DNA from: CANGYM01 sp044235825
GTDB lineage: Bacteria; Pseudomonadota; Alphaproteobacteria; JAJTHO01; CANGYM01
Direction: 5' to 3'
Length of the DNA: 11,754 nt
NCBI GenBank assembly: GCA_044235825.1
Contig: JBIIHL010000039.1
Coordinates: 1-11,754 of the forward strand
In this document: piece after piece, positions 1 through 4,864 of the stretch
How the letters are laid out: each line of letters opens with the position of its first letter
How positions within the stretch are numbered: the stretch's first letter is position 1
Notes under the pieces: generated by a model
Told to the model about the DNA's origin: nothing
Database searches by the model: none
Seen by the model: the letters and a program-made list of their open reading frames with translations, nothing else
Translations under genes and position numbers: made by a program

Positions 1-58
1 CACAAACGGGCCCAAAAAGCCCAAAATCCACAGCCCAACCCCCCAAAATATGCCCCCA

Positions 59-74
59 GAGGGCTATAGCCCTC
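59..74. repeat. Perfect 16-bp palindrome
   Basis: GAGGGCTATAGCCCTC is a perfect palindrome. It could form a small hairpin or be a binding site. A T-run (CTTTTTT) follows only about 15 bases later, so it is not a clean intrinsic terminator. Its role is unknown. Confidence 0.4.
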
Positions 75-101
75 CTCTTAACACCCTCTTTTTTGAAAAG
101 A

Positions 102-125
102 AACCCAAATCACAACCCAAATCAC
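102..125. repeat. 12-bp tandem duplication
   Basis: The unit AACCCAAATCAC occurs twice head to tail with no gap, ending 7 bases before the ATG at 133. It lies where a ribosome binding site would be, yet contains no Shine-Dalgarno-like sequence. It may be a slippage duplication or a direct-repeat operator. Confidence 0.5.
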
Positions 126-132
126 AGGCCTT

Positions 133-387
133 ATGCGGATAACACCTCTTAAAAGAGGGTTGTTAGAGGTGCCTAAGAGACTTGATTGGCACGATGACCC
201 CGAAAGGGCAGAGGCCATCGCATGGAGGTTCATTAACGGAAACAAGGTTATCCAACCATGCGTTGGCGACAGCCTTGGCGACCTAGACGGTTACGTTCCC
301 CTTACCCCAATGAGGCACGTGGACCTAATCAAGTTCGGTCAGAAGTGGTGGATTGACCCTGAGACAAAACAACCCCGTCATCTCTGA
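133..387 (+). CDS. Hypothetical 84-residue protein
   Basis: I do not recognise this protein. It is 84 residues, soluble in character, with no signal peptide or membrane segment, and has a charged N-terminal half (RLDWHDDPERAEAIAWRF) and a Trp-rich end (KFGQKWWIDP). The amino-acid composition looks like real protein rather than a shadow frame, but the start has no clear ribosome binding site. The first codons lie in an inverted repeat (CACCTCT ... AGAGGTG). It stands alone on the plus strand, and a stable hairpin at 448-475 downstream could end its transcript. It may be a small orphan gene or the 3' remnant of a larger one. Confidence 0.45.
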   Translation: MRITPLKRGLLEVPKRLDWHDDPERAEAIAWRFINGNKVIQPCVGDSLGDLDGYVPLTPMRHVDLIKFGQKWWIDPETKQPRHL

Positions 388-398
388 CGTGGTTTCCA

Positions 399-434
399 GC
401 ACCGCCTCCTCCTCCCAAGGGGGAGGGCCGGTGC
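399..434. repeat. REP-like hairpin, G/C-rich
   Basis: Outer arms GCACCG (399-404) and CGGTGC (429-434) enclose a C-rich/G-rich inner stem around CTCCCAAGGGGGAG. A second member of the same design lies at 4736-4772, so this is a dispersed intergenic repeat family. Confidence 0.6.
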
Positions 435-447
435 CCCCACCCCTATT

Positions 448-484
448 GCCCCTTGCCCCTAAAAAGGCAGGGGGCGATTTCTTT
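448..484 (+). terminator. Candidate intrinsic terminator
   Basis: Arms GCCCCTTGCC (448-457) and GGCAGGGGGC (466-475) form a 10-bp stem with one G-U pair and an 8-base loop. GATTTCTTT follows, an imperfect T-run. It would end transcription of the 133-387 ORF. The interrupted T-run lowers confidence. Confidence 0.45.
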
Positions 485-546
485 ATAGGGCATTTCTAAT
501 AATCGGGTCATCCCCCCCGCAAGCGGGAGAGCAACACAAATCCCTC

Positions 547-834
547 CTACGGCTGAGCCCTATAAATGCTGGGAAATCCCAAAATAATGACGGTTTTGTC
601 TTTTTTGTTCAGGGTATAGACAATACGATTGCCCTTAAAACGAACGGTGCGCAAACTGGGACCATACAGGGGATTTTCTGCATAGCCTTCTGGATTTTTG
701 GCGATTTTTTTAACCAGCGCCAACAGCTCTCGGCGATAAAGGCTGGCTTTTTGGATACCCCAACGCTGTTTTGAATACGCAATCTCTCGGTCCAGCTCTT
801 GCAGGGCTTCTTGGGTGAAAACAAACCGAAACAT
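547..834 (-). CDS. RelE/ParE-family toxin of a type II toxin-antitoxin pair
   Basis: 95 residues, the usual length of the RelE/ParE superfamily. The N-terminal part (FVFTQEALQELDREIAYSKQ) is the typical first strand and helical hairpin. The second half has the conserved basic strand (SLRTVRFKGNRIVYTL) and ends with a hydrophobic strand and the IYRA tail common in this fold. The ATG overlaps the stop of the upstream gene by one base (TGATG), so the two are translationally coupled, antitoxin first. Family members either poison DNA gyrase (ParE) or cut mRNA at the ribosome (RelE). The sequence alone does not decide which. The presence of a ParD/CopG-type partner favours the ParE side. No truncation is seen. 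Confidence 0.85.
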   Translation of the reverse strand: MFRFVFTQEALQELDREIAYSKQRWGIQKASLYRRELLALVKKIAKNPEGYAENPLYGPSLRTVRFKGNRIVYTLNKKDKTVIILGFPSIYRAQP

Positions 835-1073
835 CAGGCATCCAAGCCATATTTGGTCCTGAGTCTTTCAAACACCTCTTCCCCATCCAACAGGCTTTCT
901 GGGTTTTCCTCGGCCCTTTTGGCCCGCGCCTGCATTTCCAAAAGGGTTTCAGAATCCATCAACAATGTCCGCAGGGCCTGTTCAATCAGATCATCGGTAT
1001 CCCGAAAGGCCCCTGTGGCCAAAACCACCTGAACATCACGCTGCAAATCGGGGGGAAGGTGAACACGCATCAT
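834..1073 (-). CDS. ParD-like ribbon-helix-helix antitoxin
   Basis: 79 residues. The N-terminus (MMRVHLPPDLQRDVQVVLATGAFRDTDDLIEQALRTLL) fits the ribbon-helix-helix DNA-binding fold of ParD/CopG antitoxins: a short strand, then two helices. The acidic C-terminal half (about residues 40-79) is the kind of flexible region that wraps the toxin. It precedes the toxin gene and overlaps its start by one base. By analogy it should bind as a dimer to its own promoter in the divergent gap before xth and repress the pair. ATG codons at 1073 and 1070 are both possible starts. Neither has a strong Shine-Dalgarno sequence, and the first is chosen here. Confidence 0.82.
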   Translation of the reverse strand: MMRVHLPPDLQRDVQVVLATGAFRDTDDLIEQALRTLLMDSETLLEMQARAKRAEENPESLLDGEEVFERLRTKYGLDA

Positions 1074-1187
1074 CTTAGGATACTCTCTGAAACACCCCCT
1101 ATCCTACCACAACCCCATAAAAAAATCATGAGGAAATGTGAAATCACCCCCCCCAAAAAAAATATCCCCTCTGTGACATTTATCACT

Positions 1188-1215
1188 TTCACCCCACGCC
1201 AATATCCTTTATAAC
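1188..1215 (+). promoter_or_regulatory. Possible promoter before an orphan terminator
   Basis: A -10-like TATAAC (1210-1215, 5 of 6 to consensus) has a weak -35-like TTCACC (1188-1193, 4 of 6) 16 bases upstream. Transcription would start near 1222 and end at the terminator at 1249-1277. This is suggestive only. Confidence 0.3.
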
Positions 1216-1221
1216 GCATAC

Positions 1222-1277
1222 ATTCGTACTCTCCTTAATAACCAACTCGGGCTGGACTTGTTCCAGCCCTTTTTTTT
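1222..1277 (+). ncRNA. Candidate small RNA (about 56 nt)
   Basis: A strong plus-strand terminator at 1249-1277 has no plus-strand gene before it; the preceding genes run on the minus strand. A weak promoter match places a start near 1222. The short transcript would have an unpaired 5' half carrying CTCCTT (1231-1236), complementary to a Shine-Dalgarno core, followed by the terminator hairpin. That is a common layout for small RNAs that block ribosome binding. No homology is claimed. It could instead be the leftover terminator of a lost gene. Confidence 0.3.
1249..1277 (+). terminator. Strong intrinsic terminator
   Basis: GGGCTGGA (1249-1256), loop CTTGT, TCCAGCCC (1262-1269), then eight T (1270-1277). 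The stem is perfect and the T-run works only on the plus strand. The hairpin overlaps the presumed -35 region of the xth promoter. Confidence 0.85.
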
Positions 1278-1286
1278 ATTTATAAT
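1258..1286 (+). promoter_or_regulatory. xth promoter, perfect -10 box
   Basis: TATAAT at 1281-1286 is a perfect -10 hexamer. TTGTTC at 1258-1263 (3 of 6) sits 17 bases before it. Only 6 bases separate the -10 box from the xth ATG at 1293, so the expected start of transcription is on or within a base of the A of the ATG. Confidence 0.55.
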
Positions 1287-1292
1287 GGGGCT

Positions 1293-2063
1293 ATGTCTTT
1301 GCTGATTGCCTCTTGGAACGTCAATTCAATCAAGGCCCGCATGGGGCACCTGTTGACATGGCTTGATGCCTTTCGCCCCGATATCGTTTTGCTGCAGGAA
1401 ACCAAATGCACGGAGGAGACCTTTCCCCATCTGGATTTGGAAACAACCCCCTATAACGTGTCCGTGGTGGGGGAAAAAAGTTATAACGGCGTGGCGGTGC
1501 TTTCCAAAGCGCCCATCGAGGTTCTGTGCCGCAGTCTGACGGGCCAAACGCAGGCCCGTTATCTTGAGGTTTTAACGGCGGGCGTGAAGGTCGCCTCGGT
1601 CTATGTTCCCAATGGAGAGGATTTAACATCCCCAAAATTTGTGAACAAAATGGCCTTTTTCGATGCCCTGCAAACGCGGATGCAATCCATGCTGGATGAC
1701 GGATTGCCGGTGATTGTCGGGGGGGATTTTAATGTGGCCCATCAGGCCATGGATGTTTATGATCCCAAACATTTTAAAAATCGTCTGTTGTTTTCCGATG
1801 AAGAACGCAGAAAATTCCGCACCCTGATTCATCATGGATACCAAGATGCTTTGCGGTTAAAACACCCTGATGCGGTCCTGTATAGCTGGTGGGATTATCG
1901 GGCGGGGCGTTATGATCGCAACGAAGGCCTGCGCATTGATTACCTGCTCACCAGCAGTCAGGCCACCGATCGCCTGATGGATGCGGGCATTGACCGGACA
2001 CCTCGGGGGTGGGAAAAACCGTCGGATCACACACCGGTTTGGATTCGGTTGGGTGGGGCATGA
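1293..2063 (+). CDS. xth: Exodeoxyribonuclease III
   Basis: 256 residues, full length for the ExoIII/AP-endonuclease family. It repairs abasic sites by cutting 5' to the lesion, and degrades one strand of duplex DNA 3' to 5'. The family's motifs are present: WNVNSIKAR (8-16), LLQETKC with metal-binding Glu36, VYVPNG with Tyr104, GGDFNVA with Asp145 and Asn147, LRIDYLL with Asp216, and SDHTPV with Asp245 and catalytic His246. All catalytic residues known from E. coli ExoIII have a counterpart. The ATG is fixed by the family N-terminus (xLLIASWNVNS). It has no Shine-Dalgarno sequence and lies 6 bases after a TATAAT box, pointing to leaderless translation. The divergent neighbour is a toxin-antitoxin pair, with no functional link evident. 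Confidence 0.95.
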   Translation: MSLLIASWNVNSIKARMGHLLTWLDAFRPDIVLLQETKCTEETFPHLDLETTPYNVSVVGEKSYNGVAVLSKAPIEVLCRSLTGQTQARYLEVLTAGVKVASVYVPNGEDLTSPKFVNKMAFFDALQTRMQSMLDDGLPVIVGGDFNVAHQAMDVYDPKHFKNRLLFSDEERRKFRTLIHHGYQDALRLKHPDAVLYSWWDYRAGRYDRNEGLRIDYLLTSSQATDRLMDAGIDRTPRGWEKPSDHTPVWIRLGGA

Positions 2064-2136
2064 TGGGCCGTATGTCTTATGATCCATGTGTTGTTTCTCT
2101 CAGCCCGCAAAGCCAATAGCAAGGAGGCGCGTTATT

Positions 2137-2436
2137 ATGAAAACAATCGTTTACACCCCTGATCCCAAAACCCCCGTCACCCTGACCCCATCCGAGGAGG
2201 CCCACCTAGTCCATTTGCGGGATGATGACATTGATTATTCCGACATCCCCGAAACCGATGCAGCGTTTTGGGCCAAGGCTGTGTCTGTGGCCCCTGATAC
2301 CACGTTACCCGTGACCTTGCGTGTGAAACAATCGGTATTGACCCATTTTAAACGCCAAGGCAAAAAGGGATACCAATCCCGCATGAACGCCGTTCTGGAA
2401 AGTTACGTCCGCGCCCAACAGGGGGTGGAAAGTTAA
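2137..2436 (+). CDS. BrnA-family antitoxin, apparently orphan
   Basis: 99 residues. The segment DDDIDYSDIPETDAAFWAKAV (about 28-48) and the C-terminal block LPVTLRVKQSVLTHFKRQGKKGYQSRMNAVLESYV (about 57-91) match the BrnA antitoxin pattern: a short toxin-binding region, then a ribbon-helix-helix DNA-binding domain ending in GYQSRMNAVL. The start at 2137 has a strong ribosome binding site, AAGGAGG (2121-2127), so a more upstream in-frame ATG at 2086 is not used. BrnA normally follows its toxin gene brnT. Here only 73 bases separate it from xth, and no BrnT-like ORF is seen on either side. It may act as a stand-alone repressor, or as an antitoxin for a toxin elsewhere. Confidence 0.75.
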   Translation: MKTIVYTPDPKTPVTLTPSEEAHLVHLRDDDIDYSDIPETDAAFWAKAVSVAPDTTLPVTLRVKQSVLTHFKRQGKKGYQSRMNAVLESYVRAQQGVES

Positions 2437-2492
2437 GGATTTTTGGCCCAAAAACAGAGAGGCGATGTTCTGTTCCCTGCGCGAATTTGTGC

Positions 2493-2521
2493 TTGACAAC
2501 AGAGACAAACGGCCCTAACAA
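2493..2521 (+). promoter_or_regulatory. Candidate rpsL-rpsG promoter
   Basis: A perfect -35 hexamer TTGACA (2493-2498) is followed 17 bases later by a weak -10 TAACAA (2516-2521). This would start transcription near 2528, about 36 bases before rpsL. The -10 overlaps the left arm of the inverted repeat at 2517-2536. Confidence 0.5.
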
Positions 2522-2536
2522 AGAGGGCTCTTTGTT
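2517..2536. promoter_or_regulatory. Inverted repeat in rpsL leader
   Basis: AACAAAGAG (2517-2525) and CTCTTTGTT (2528-2536) are perfect 9-bp arms with only two bases between them. The repeat spans the presumed -10 and transcription start, so it may be an operator for a dimeric protein. If transcription starts further upstream it could form a leader hairpin instead. Confidence 0.4.
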
Positions 2537-2563
2537 GACTTAAAAATGAATTTTCGGTTTTTC

Positions 2564-2935
2564 ATGCCCACAATTAATCAGCTTATCCGCAATCCTCGTC
2601 GTAAAATCGTCAAGCGTGACAAGGTTCCCGCTTTGAAGGAATGTCCTCAGCGTCGGGGGGTTTGCACCCGTGTTTACACCACAACCCCTAAAAAACCAAA
2701 CTCTGCTTTGCGGAAGGTCGCCCGTGTGCGCCTAACCAGCGGGTACGAGGTTATCAGCTATATCCCAGGGGAAGGCCACAACCTGCAGGAACACTCCGTG
2801 GTGTTGATCCGTGGTGGTCGTGTGAAAGATTTGCCTGGTGTGCGTTACCATATGATCCGTGGAACCTTGGATACCCAAGGTGTGAAAAATAGAAAGCAAC
2901 GCCGCTCCTTGTACGGTGCCAAGCGTCCCAAATAG
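2564..2935 (+). CDS. rpsL: 30S ribosomal protein S12
   Basis: 123 residues, normal for S12. It sits at the ribosomal decoding centre and contributes to tRNA selection accuracy. The conserved blocks CPQRRGVCTRVYTTTPKKPNSALRKVARVRLTSGYEV and GEGHNLQEHSVVLIRGGRVKDLPGVRYH are intact. Lys43 (in PKKPNS) and Lys88 (in GRVKDLPG), the two classic streptomycin-resistance positions, are the wild-type lysines. Asp89, the residue methylthiolated by RimO in other bacteria, is present. The start is set at 2564 (MPTINQLIR) by family alignment. An ATG at 2546 in the same frame would add MNFRFF and has no ribosome binding site. It is followed by rpsG 39 bases later, as in the str operon. Confidence 0.97.
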   Translation: MPTINQLIRNPRRKIVKRDKVPALKECPQRRGVCTRVYTTTPKKPNSALRKVARVRLTSGYEVISYIPGEGHNLQEHSVVLIRGGRVKDLPGVRYHMIRGTLDTQGVKNRKQRRSLYGAKRPK

Positions 2936-2974
2936 TCTCCCTTATCTTCATCACGAAAACAGGTTTTTTTCTTT

Positions 2975-3445
2975 ATGTCTCGTCGTCGCGCTGCCGTTAA
3001 ACGTGAAGTTCACCCCGATCCCCGCTATCATAATCTGATTGTTACAAAATTTATCAACAGCATGACGCTGGACGGCAAAAAATCAAAGGCCGAAAGCGCC
3101 TTTTATGGGGCTTTAGAGGTTGTTGAGCGCAAAGTGAAACGCCCTGGGATTGATGTGTTTTTGGATGCCATTCAGAACATTCGCCCCAATGTTGAGGTCC
3201 GGTCCCGCCGTGTTGGGGGATCCACCTATCAGGTGCCTATGCAGGTTCCCGATCGCCGCAGTCAGGCGCTGTCCATCCGCTGGATCATCACCGCCGCCCG
3301 TTCCCGTAACGAGCGCACCATGCGCGACCGCCTAGCCTCTGAAATGATCGACGCCGCCAACGACACCGGCGCCGCCCGTAAAAAACGCGAAGACACACAC
3401 CGCATGGCCGAAGCCAACAAATCCTTCGCCCACTTCCGCTGGTAG
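2975..3445 (+). CDS. rpsG: 30S ribosomal protein S7
   Basis: 156 residues, the standard S7 length. It is a primary binder of the 3' domain of 16S rRNA and organises the head of the small subunit. The N-terminus MSRRRAAVKREVHPDPRYHN, the VPMQVPDRRSQALSIRWII block and the C-terminal KKREDTHRMAEANKSFAHFRW are diagnostic and complete. It is co-transcribed with rpsL. In most alphaproteobacteria fusA and tuf follow, but here a strong terminator starts 33 bases after the stop codon, so the operon ends with rpsG. Confidence 0.97.
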   Translation: MSRRRAAVKREVHPDPRYHNLIVTKFINSMTLDGKKSKAESAFYGALEVVERKVKRPGIDVFLDAIQNIRPNVEVRSRRVGGSTYQVPMQVPDRRSQALSIRWIITAARSRNERTMRDRLASEMIDAANDTGAARKKREDTHRMAEANKSFAHFRW

Positions 3446-3477
3446 ACCCAGTTTCTTGTTTTGGTTAGACGTTTGAG

Positions 3478-3507
3478 GGCCTTCTCTTCCAGAGGGGGCC
3501 TTTTTTT
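3478..3507 (+). terminator. Terminator of the rpsL-rpsG operon
   Basis: GGCCTTCTCT (3478-3487), loop TCC, AGAGGGGGCC (3491-3500), then seven T (3501-3507). The 10-bp stem includes two G-U pairs. This is a textbook intrinsic terminator directly after rpsG. Confidence 0.88.
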
Positions 3508-3509
3508 AT

Positions 3510-3791
3510 TGTTGTTGTCGTCCCCACAATGTCATCAGGGCTGTTCATTTTTATGCATCGTCATACCGGACAAGGGAGCGCAGCGACCGCTGATCCGGTA
3601 TCCAGCGCCACTGTCAAAAGGCGCAGCCTTTTGCCGATATATTTTTTTAAAACAAGGAACAAAACGCTTCGCGTTTTGGCATTTGCGCTGGGTTCCGGCT
3701 CGGCGCTCGCGATCGCTCGCTGGGCCGGAATGACGCAGAATCGTTAGGTTCTGGCAGAAATGAACAGCCCTGTTGTTGTCGTCCCCACAAT
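3510..3791. repeat. 237-bp MITE-like element with 21-bp flanking direct repeats
   Basis: Two identical 21-bp copies (3510-3530 and 3771-3791, beginning TGTTGTTGTCG and ending CCCCACAAT) flank an element. The element has perfect 15-bp terminal inverted repeats, CAGGGCTGTTCATTT (3536-3550) and its complement at 3758-3772. Inside are further nested complementary pairs: CGTCAT (3559-3564) with ATGACG (3730-3735), ATACCGGA (3563-3570) with TCCGGTAT (3594-3601), and CCAGCGC (3602-3608) with GCGCTGG (3685-3691). Two small hairpins also occur, AAAAGGC-GCA-GCCTTTT (3616-3632) and AAAACGC-TTC-GCGTTTT (3661-3677). No convincing gene lies inside. It looks like a non-autonomous mobile repeat built of REP-type units. 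It fills the gene-free stretch after rpsG. Confidence 0.75.
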
Positions 3792-3819
3792 TGACAAAAA
3801 AATCATTTTGTGTCATTGT
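3791..3819 (+). promoter_or_regulatory. Possible promoter of the 3826 ORF
   Basis: A perfect TTGACA (3791-3796) is followed 17 bases later by a poor -10, CATTGT (3814-3819). The start of transcription would fall on the ATG at 3826. The -35 begins at the last base of the 21-bp repeat. Confidence 0.3.
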
Positions 3820-3825
3820 TTCATC

Positions 3826-4029
3826 ATGACAACCGTTCAAAATTCTGTAACAACGCTTACTCCTTTGCAGGACGCCCTGCGTGTGTCGGATCAGCAGTTT
3901 GCGGATGGTTTGGGCATTCCCTTTACGGCCCAATGGATGCAGGATGTTCTGGACCGCGCCAAACGGAATGTTGAACACGGCACATTGACAGGCAGTGTCT
4001 TGGCCCTTCCCCCCTCATGCATCACCTGA
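3826..4029 (+). CDS. Hypothetical protein, probably truncated or frameshifted
   Basis: Not recognised. The 67-residue reading starts MTTVQNSVTTLTPLQDALRV and includes an amphipathic, charged stretch (AQWMQDVLDRAKRNVEHG). Codon use looks coding up to a run of six C (4009-4014). After that the frame soon ends, while the next frame continues in coding style from 4017 (MHHLMMSPAAEQDILSGHPKPS) into a repeat hairpin and a stop near 4121. One missing C in the run would explain this. The gene may be a decayed fragment whose end was replaced by the repeat. No ribosome binding site is visible. A start at 3760 is possible but would read through the 21-bp repeat. Confidence 0.4.
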   Translation: MTTVQNSVTTLTPLQDALRVSDQQFADGLGIPFTAQWMQDVLDRAKRNVEHGTLTGSVLALPPSCIT

Positions 4030-4086
4030 TGATGTCTCCGGCGGCGGAGCAGGATATTCTTTCTGGGCACCCAAAACCCTCAATGT

Positions 4087-4224
4087 GTCATCCCCGCGAA
4101 AGTGGGGATCTAGGACTTTGATTTTTATGGATTGGCTCCGGCCCCTCTCCCCATCCCTTGTCCCCCATGGGCAGAGGGGGTTTTTTGCATCCCCTCTCCC
4201 GCGTGCAAGGGTTAGGGAGGGGAT
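4087..4224. repeat. Cluster of REP-like hairpins
   Basis: Three stems lie in tandem: ATCCCCGCGAAAGTGGGGAT near 4090-4109, a C-rich/G-rich stem at 4142-4179 followed by six T, and ATCCCCTC (4189-4196) with GAGGGGAT (4217-4224). The first is the TCATCCCCGCGAAAGCGGGGATC-type repeat common between genes of alphaproteobacteria. Together they fill most of the gene-free stretch 4030-4402. I see no gene there. Confidence 0.65.
4142..4186 (+). terminator. Terminator-like hairpin within the repeat cluster
   Basis: CCCCTCT (4142-4148) plus CCCAT (4150-4154) pair with ATGGG (4167-4171) plus AGAGGGG (4173-4179), with one mismatch between the two stems. TTTTTT (4181-4186) follows. It could end transcription from the 3826 ORF. 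Confidence 0.5.
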
Positions 4225-4278
4225 CCCGCCGCAAGGCAATCGGTTCCCGTTTGGCGGTTTGGCGGATAGATAAAATTC

Positions 4279-4309
4279 TTGACAGATATATATATATATT
4301 AGGGTAAAT
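4279..4309 (+). promoter_or_regulatory. TTGACA box beside a (AT)7 tract
   Basis: TTGACA (4279-4284) is a perfect -35. It is followed by AG-free alternation (AT)7 at 4286-4299, then TAGGGTAAAT. No good -10 lies at 16-18 bases; TAGGGT (spacing 15) and GTAAAT (spacing 19) are weak. TATATT at 4295-4300 is only 10 bases away. It would drive the 4403 ORF. Confidence 0.35.
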
Positions 4310-4402
4310 GTGTTGTTTAGTTTGAGGCATTTTACCAATTTATGCCGGCCACCAACAGGGCCCTTCTGTTGGAATTCCAAACCCTTTGTTTCGAGGTTTT
4401 TC

Positions 4403-4717
4403 ATGGCTGCTAATCTGACACCAGAAATGGTGTCTTTTCTGCAAACCCTCTCTGCGGGGGTATTGTTCCAGAAAAGCGCGGGCAACAAGATCCGCATAGC
4501 CTCAGGTCAATCAGGTCAAGAAGTTTTCTTGACCCCATACCCCTTCACCGAGGGGTTGCTCATTAAGGCCGTTCTGGCCTTAGGTGAAGAGATAGTTAGT
4601 GAGAAGTTACTTTCCAAGGCGGCAATTGTCGCCTACTTCCTAAACAGTACGCTTACGTGCAATAAGGGAAAACAAAACGAGAACTGGTACTTAGAGTTCA
4701 TTGCGGGCTACAGCTGA
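4403..4717 (+). CDS. Hypothetical 104-residue protein
   Basis: Not recognised. The start at 4403 (MAANLTPEMVSFLQTLSAGVLFQ) has a weak GAGG-type ribosome binding site about 6 bases before it. The protein is soluble in appearance: two helical stretches (SFLQTLSAGVLFQ near residues 11-23, and TEGLLIKAVLALGEEIVSEKLLSKAAIVAYFLNSTL near 49-84) flank a polar segment with RIASGQSGQEVFL. Length and composition fit a small genuine gene. It sits between two repeat hairpin clusters with its own possible promoter, so it is an isolated cargo-like gene. A longer frame from 4310 would include the region with the promoter-like sequence and is less likely. Confidence 0.5.
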   Translation: MAANLTPEMVSFLQTLSAGVLFQKSAGNKIRIASGQSGQEVFLTPYPFTEGLLIKAVLALGEEIVSEKLLSKAAIVAYFLNSTLTCNKGKQNENWYLEFIAGYS

Positions 4718-4735
4718 TGAAGTGATGAACTACGC

Positions 4736-4772
4736 GGCACCCCCTCTCCCCCAAAGGGGGAGGACCGGTGCC
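4736..4772. repeat. REP-like hairpin, second copy
   Basis: GGCACC (4736-4741) and GGTGCC (4767-4772) enclose CTCCCCC-AAA-GGGGGAG (4746-4762). The design and the GGACCGGTGCC-type right side match the element at 399-434. Confidence 0.6.
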
Positions 4773-4864
4773 TGCCCACCGCCCCCCATCCCCATCCCCA
4801 AAAAATCTTTGACGACGCGGGCAAATTCTATCAAAGTAGCCCCGACCTCAGCGATGATGCCTTC

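Noticed and set aside
2086..2136. BrnA-like gene starting at 2086
   Set aside because: The ATG at 2137 has an AAGGAGG ribosome binding site and fits the family start; the longer form includes the ribosome binding site as coding sequence.
2546..2563. rpsL start at the upstream ATG
   Set aside because: S12 proteins begin MPTINQL-like; the extra MNFRFF is not conserved and no ribosome binding site precedes 2546.
3535..3978. 147-residue minus-strand ORF across the 237-bp repeat
   Set aside because: It reads through terminal inverted repeats and hairpins and into the antisense of the 3826 ORF; the composition is that of repeat sequence.
3510..4224. CRISPR array
   Set aside because: The repeats are hairpins of different sequence and spacing, not regular identical units with unique spacers, and no cas gene is present.
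4015..4497. 160-residue minus-strand ORF over the repeat cluster
   Set aside because: It is made of translated REP-type hairpins (for example LDPHFRGDD) and the AT tract, with no family resemblance.
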